NCBI GenBank assembly: GCA_005784505.1
Contig: VCAZ01000025.1
Coordinates: 6,163,682 to 6,227,681 of the forward strand
Direction of reading: 5' to 3'
DNA length: 64,000 nucleotides
DNA from: Bagarius yarrelli
Lineage: Eukaryota > Chordata > Actinopteri > Siluriformes > Sisoridae
Shown: piece after piece, positions 60,016-64,000 of the stretch
Layout of the letters: the number at the start of each line of letters is the position of its first letter
Numbering within the stretch: the stretch's first letter is position 1
The notes under the pieces: generated by a model
What the model was told of the DNA's origin: nothing
What the model saw: the letters and a program-made list of their open reading frames with translations, nothing else
Database searches by the model: none
Translations under genes and position numbers: made by a program

Positions 60016-61229
60016 CGGAGGTGAGATTTCCAGTGCTCAACTCCTCCACGAACGGCACAAGCGCACCCAAACTTCCGCCGCACTCGAGCTGCGCGGCTGC
60101 CTTTATCATCCTGGTGGTCACCGTGATCATTCTCGTCACCATCGTGGGGAACGTGCTTGTAGTGGTGGCCGTGTTTACGAGCCGTGCTCTGCGCGCACCT
60201 CAGAATCTTTTCCTGGTGTCACTGGCTTCGGCGGACATCCTTGTGGCCACGCTGGTCATCCCTTTCTCACTGGCCAACGAAGTGATGGGTTACTGGTACT
60301 TTGGCAGCACGTGGTGCGCGCTCTACCTGGCACTCGACGTGCTCTTTTGCACCTCGTCTATCGTGCACTTGTGCGCCATCAGCCTTGACCGCTACTGGTC
60401 GGTAACGAGCGCCGTGAGCTACAACCTGAAGCGCACGCCACGGCGCGTCAAGGCCATGATCGCCGCCGTGTGGCTCATCTCAGCTGTCATCTCGTTTCCA
60501 CCGCTCGTCATGACCAAACATGACGAGCTCGAGTGCCTGTTAAACAACGACACGTGGTACATCTTGGCCTCGTGCGCCGTGTCCTTCTTCGCACCGGGCC
60601 TGATTATGGTATCCGTCTATTGCAAAATCTACAGAGTGGCCAAACAAAGGGCTGCCACAGTGTTCGTTGCCAAAGCCAGCATGGCGCGCCAGCCCTCGCT
60701 CTCCGAGACGGGGTTTGTACGCAAGGGAAAATCAGATGCGACCACACCGAGTGTTTGCGGCTCTAAAGGACAAAACCAAGCCGAGTTGGACGCCATCGAT
60801 CTAGAGGAAAGCTGCGTCACCAATGCGCGCTCGGCCAAAGGTGGCAAAGTGGAGGTCGCTTGTGGGTGCCACGCACTTGCAAGACTGGACCCACGCACGT
60901 CAGAAGTGTGTGACGACGAGCCGATGAACCGTGTCCGACAGAGTTCTCTGTCCAAAGCCAAACTGGCTCAAATGCGCGAGAAACGCTTTACTTTTGTCCT
61001 GGCTGTGGTGATGGGGGTGTTTGTGCTTTGCTGGTTTCCGTTTTTCTTCACCTACAGCCTTCATGCTGTGTGCAGAGACAGATGTACGATTCCTGACACA
61101 CTGTTTAACCTTTTTTTCTGGATCGGCTACTGCAACAGCTCAGTCAACCCCATCATTTACACCATATTTAACCGGGACTTTAGGAGAGCGTTTAAAAAGA
61201 TCATGTGCCACAACCCGACAAAAGCCTAA
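60006..61229 (+). CDS. adra2d: alpha-2 adrenergic receptor, probably the alpha-2D subtype
   Basis: An intact 407-residue single-exon GPCR, as is usual for ADRA2 genes. It binds adrenaline and noradrenaline at the plasma membrane and couples to Gi (family knowledge). N-glycosylation sites are N12 and N16. TM1 spans about 31-57 (N49), TM2 67-91 (D77), TM3 104-127 (amine-binding D111), DRY 128-130, TM4 W156, TM5 187-211 with S189, C190, S193 and P197, TM6 CWFP 342-345, TM7 NPIIY 381-385; C104-C177 should be disulfide linked and C401 may be palmitoylated. The third loop (about 214-325) has TVFVAK and QPSLSETGFVRK, which I associate with the fish alpha-2D type rather than 2A, 2B or 2C. The start is chosen because MDIAEV plus two sequons fits the family and the codon has A at -3 and G at +4. 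da or db cannot be told apart. Confidence 0.95.
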   Translation: MDIAEVRFPVLNSSTNGTSAPKLPPHSSCAAAFIILVVTVIILVTIVGNVLVVVAVFTSRALRAPQNLFLVSLASADILVATLVIPFSLANEVMGYWYFGSTWCALYLALDVLFCTSSIVHLCAISLDRYWSVTSAVSYNLKRTPRRVKAMIAAVWLISAVISFPPLVMTKHDELECLLNNDTWYILASCAVSFFAPGLIMVSVYCKIYRVAKQRAATVFVAKASMARQPSLSETGFVRKGKSDATTPSVCGSKGQNQAELDAIDLEESCVTNARSAKGGKVEVACGCHALARLDPRTSEVCDDEPMNRVRQSSLSKAKLAQMREKRFTFVLAVVMGVFVLCWFPFFFTYSLHAVCRDRCTIPDTLFNLFFWIGYCNSSVNPIIYTIFNRDFRRAFKKIMCHNPTKA

Positions 61230-61378
61230 ATGTAGATTGTACTTGATTGTGCATCATTTTACCTTCTGAACGCAGCAGACAGAATGTGGAAAATAGGACA
61301 CAAGTTATTAACTGAGGATGCCATCCAAAAACAATGCCAATTTTCTGGTATTTGCAAAAACTTATCCTATTATGTTTA

Positions 61379-61384
61379 AATAAA
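61379..61384 (+). terminator. probable adra2 poly(A) signal
   Basis: AATAAA 150 bp after the stop codon. Further ataaataaa motifs lie at about 61,451. Confidence 0.55.
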
Positions 61385-62184
61385 AATTATTTAATACACT
61401 TTCAGTAGGTTTATAGGTTCATAACTTCTCTAGTTCAAGCTTTGTTCTTCATAAATAAATGCAGATGCATTTGATGAATTCGTTTACATGACAGACGGTG
61501 TGTTTTCATCTTAACAGGTATTCACAGATCTCTAAATTCAAAATTAACAATTGGCACCAAATGATTATTACCAAAGGCTCATTATTCATCCTTGTGATCA
61601 AACAATTCTGACTCTTTACTCCCAATACTTCTGCACCGGCTAAGATCTGATTCATTTTTGGAAATGTTTGTCTAAAATGTCCTATTTGTTGAGATTATTG
61701 ACTGTGTGTCTCGTGTGTTATAGTTTATGTAAATAAAATAGCTCAATACAAATCTATCTTTTTTACACATACACAAAAATGTACACAATATACACAAAAA
61801 TCTAAACCGACATGCACAGATTTTCAATGAAATGAGGTGCACACTGATCCTTCTGGTCATAGACCTGAGCTGCTTCTTAAACGTTTCCTGACTCTGTGTG
61901 TGTGGCTGTGTGTATGTATGCATATAGTATGTAAATAGTATACATGTTAAAAAGAGTTTGAAAATTAGAAATAATTGGTGCGCTTCGAATAGCATTAAAC
62001 TTTTCTATGCTTTTCTGAATACTAATACGTAGTGTGATTATACACATCATTCGCTCATAGTGAATATTTTTAAAAGAAAAGAAAAAAAGTACCTGGATGC
62101 TGCATTTATTCAACTTAAAAAAAAGACAGTCTGAAACAGTCCCCTTTATGCAATCCACACTTGAAAATTTGCTTTCGTAGCAGA

Positions 62185-62300
62185 AAAGGGGTTAGCTACC
62201 ATGTGGCTAGCCCCCTTGTATGTCATTTCAGCCCCCCCAAAGCTATAAAAATACCAACATTTACTTTTAAAAATAAAAATGAAAACAATAATACATGTCA
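62185..62300 (+). repeat. copy 1 of a direct repeat
   Basis: Shares tgtcatttcagccccc, then aaat/aaagct, then atttactttt, aaataaaaat and aatacatgtc with 62,630-62,760. Confidence 0.75.
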
Positions 62301-62387
62301 GATAAAAAACCGATCCAAATTTTTGGTTTTATTGCGTTTTGCTGTTCTGCACATGCGTGACAGCCCTTTAATTAGAGTGCAACGGCT

Positions 62388-62440
62388 TTATAACCTCTTA
62401 CACCTTGTAAAACATGTTTACAAGGTGTAGAAGGTTATAA
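62388..62440. repeat. 24-bp inverted repeat (hairpin)
   Basis: Arms 62,388-62,411 and 62,417-62,440 pair with 22 Watson-Crick pairs, one G-U and one mismatch around a 5-base loop. The core of the left arm is tacaccttgtaaa. Confidence 0.9.
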
Positions 62441-62629
62441 AAGGCATTTCCTACCATTTTTAAAATGTTTATTCTGTATTAACGCATTTAAAGGGTAAAG
62501 AGTGTACGGAAATTTAAAATTTGCCATCTAAAATTAGCGATCCGTATACAGAACCCGGCACATGACATGGTTATAAGTTGTAAGAAGAATGAATTGTCCA
62601 TACTGTTAGTAACAATCACCATCATAGCA

Positions 62630-62760
62630 AAAAAAGGGACGGGGCTACTTGGGGGTTTAGACCGCTGTCTGTCATTTCAGCCCCCTAAAACGATCAAACT
62701 ATCAAAATTTACTTTTTCAAAGAAAAATTAAAATAATGCAATAATGCAATACATGTCGAG
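62630..62760 (+). repeat. copy 2 of a direct repeat
   Basis: Diverged same-orientation copy of 62,185-62,300 (ctgtcatttcagccccct, tttactttttcaaag, caatacatgtc). Confidence 0.75.
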
Positions 62761-63537
62761 TTTTTTATATTGACTGTTAAATGATACCTTTCTTGAATAC
62801 AAAGTATTTTTTTTAATTTAGCTTGCCAATATTAATACTTGTGGTTGGTGGTGATAATGAGAACCTGACTAACAGCAGCAAAGGGCTAAACACCCCTAAG
62901 GATAAGATCGTGAAGCTGCCCTTGAGAGTAATCAATAAATTGTATGTATAACTAATATTGTTCTATTAAAGGCTATACAACACTTAAATATACTACGCTA
63001 GAGTATATAGTGTTAATTGTATGTGTACAGGGTTTGATATGTAATTTGGGACACAGCCAAAGAATCCTTTCTTTTTAATATCTTCTCTGTGTTAACCTGT
63101 AAATCGATCTCAGTTGTTTCCCGACAAAGAATGAGATGATGAAAAACAATTCGATGCTTTCGATGATCTCATGCTGAAAAAAAAAATTAGACATGCCGTC
63201 CTGTGCTTAGAGTTTAAACACATGTTGTGTTTGAGTGTGACACTAATGGCATTGCATAACTGTGCTGCTGTCACTTTAGGGCCAGAATGAAAATATTTTA
63301 ATTATTGGGTGACATTTTACAGAAAACGTTATGGAGTCCCTATAGAAAAGTGTTTAAATTCAATGCTCTTTAATGTAGAAAGAGCAAAAATATAAAAAAT
63401 ATATGTTGGGGATTTCTGTGTCTTCAAGGAAACCCATGTTCTTTCTGTTAGACGATAGGAATGTCATATTGTTAAGCCAGTACTTCTGTTTAACACCTCC
63501 CTAACACACTATGTCTCTATATGCAGTAACATTAAGA

Positions 63538-63912
63538 CTAAGAGACTGAAACCCTGTTCCAGCATGACAATGTCCCTGTGCACAAAACTCCTGAGCTCCA
63601 GGAAGACATGCTGCGTTCGGAATGTTTCGGAGTGGAAGAACTCTCATGTCCTGCACAGAGTCTTGATGATAAAGTGATGACCTTTTGAGATAAACTGGAA
63701 CCCCGACTGAACCCCAGACCTCCTGACCTCAATATTAGTGTCTAATCTTACTGATACTACAGTGTCTGAATAAACAAATTGCCAGTCATGTGATACAACC
63801 TAATGGAAACATTTACTGAAGTGTGGTTATTATAGAGAGAGGGTGAGACTAAATATGGAATGAGATGTAATCATGATGTGATGACCAGGTGTTCCAATAC
63901 TTTTGATTATAA
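63538..63912 (+). mobile_element. Tc1-like transposase remnant, forward
   Basis: The plus strand encodes TLFQHDNVPVHK, then GVEELSCPAQS and a decayed LEPRLNPRPPDL stretch, part of the DDE domain of a Tc1-like transposase (family knowledge: DNAPVHK, CPAQSPDLNPIEHLWDEL-type motifs). Internal deletions and stops make it inactive. It ends with gaccaggtgttccaatactt near 63,900. Confidence 0.75.
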
Positions 63913-64000
63913 AAATGTACGCGAAGTTTAAGTTTATATAAAAAAAATAAGCAAATCTGTGTAAAGGCCCAATATTCTCCTAGTACCATTATTACATTTC

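Larger units (their letters stand above)
61230..64000. other. 3' flank of the receptor
   Basis: No gene recognised. It contains a duplicated block (62,185-62,300 and 62,630-62,760), a hairpin (62,388-62,440) and a Tc1-like remnant (63,538-63,912). The stretches 61,460-62,180 and 62,770-63,530 show nothing I can name. Confidence 0.6.

Noticed and set aside
59516..60142. 208-codon minus-strand ORF opposite the receptor start
   Set aside because: It is largely the antisense of the receptor N-terminus and a CT microsatellite giving an Arg-Glu run. No independent support.
60389..61269. Other-frame ORFs within the receptor gene
   Set aside because: Shadows of the GC-rich receptor coding sequence.

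Overview
The window looks like teleost nuclear DNA, most likely from an otophysan fish such as a catfish (inference from repeat content; not proven). It has intron-split genes with GT/AG splice sites, many CA, AT and CT microsatellites, many tRNA-derived SINE copies with A and B boxes, LINE 3' ends, hAT MITEs and Tc1-like remnants. Nothing in it is bacterial or viral.

Three protein-coding genes can be supported. (1) Positions 1-25,593, minus strand: the 5' part of an ADAMTS2/3/14-type procollagen N-proteinase gene, probably adamts2. Exon 1 (signal peptide, 25,506-25,593), exon 2 (prodomain, 24,262-24,641) and exon 3 (prodomain, 2,468-2,636) join in frame; the metalloprotease exons lie beyond the left edge. 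Intron 2 is 21.6 kb and holds a 4.7-kb tandem array of a 70-bp unit that runs into a LINE 3' end. (2) Positions about 38,675-50,800, minus strand: a complete cnot6 gene (CCR4-type deadenylase of the CCR4-NOT complex). Eleven coding exons were reconstructed by reading splice sites; they sum to 1,674 nt, or 557 codons plus stop. A probable noncoding first exon, a CCAAT/GC-box promoter and a long 3' UTR with two Pumilio-type sites were also found. (3) Positions 60,006-61,229, plus strand: an intact single-exon alpha-2 adrenergic receptor of 407 aa, most like the fish alpha-2D subtype, with an overlapping upstream ORF and a poly(A) signal.

Layout: adamts2 and cnot6 are co-oriented (minus) and separated by about 13 kb of repeat-rich intergenic DNA. 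That spacer includes a LINE reverse-transcriptase fragment whose coding sequence has expanded into a minisatellite at about 38.1-38.6 kb. cnot6 and the adrenergic receptor are head to head, separated by about 9 kb that contains a 16-bp minisatellite (51.14-51.99 kb), a SINE-dense stretch (53.6-57.2 kb) and a MITE. Downstream of the receptor are a near-perfect hairpin between two copies of a local repeat, and a Tc1-like transposase remnant.

The genes act in unrelated processes (collagen maturation, mRNA deadenylation, catecholamine signalling). Their neighbourhood fits the human 5q35 ADAMTS2/CNOT6 region plus the alpha-2D receptor that mammals lost. No new multi-gene system was found. The most unusual items are the two element-derived tandem arrays, the hairpins, the overlapping uORF of the receptor and the tandem splice acceptor in cnot6.
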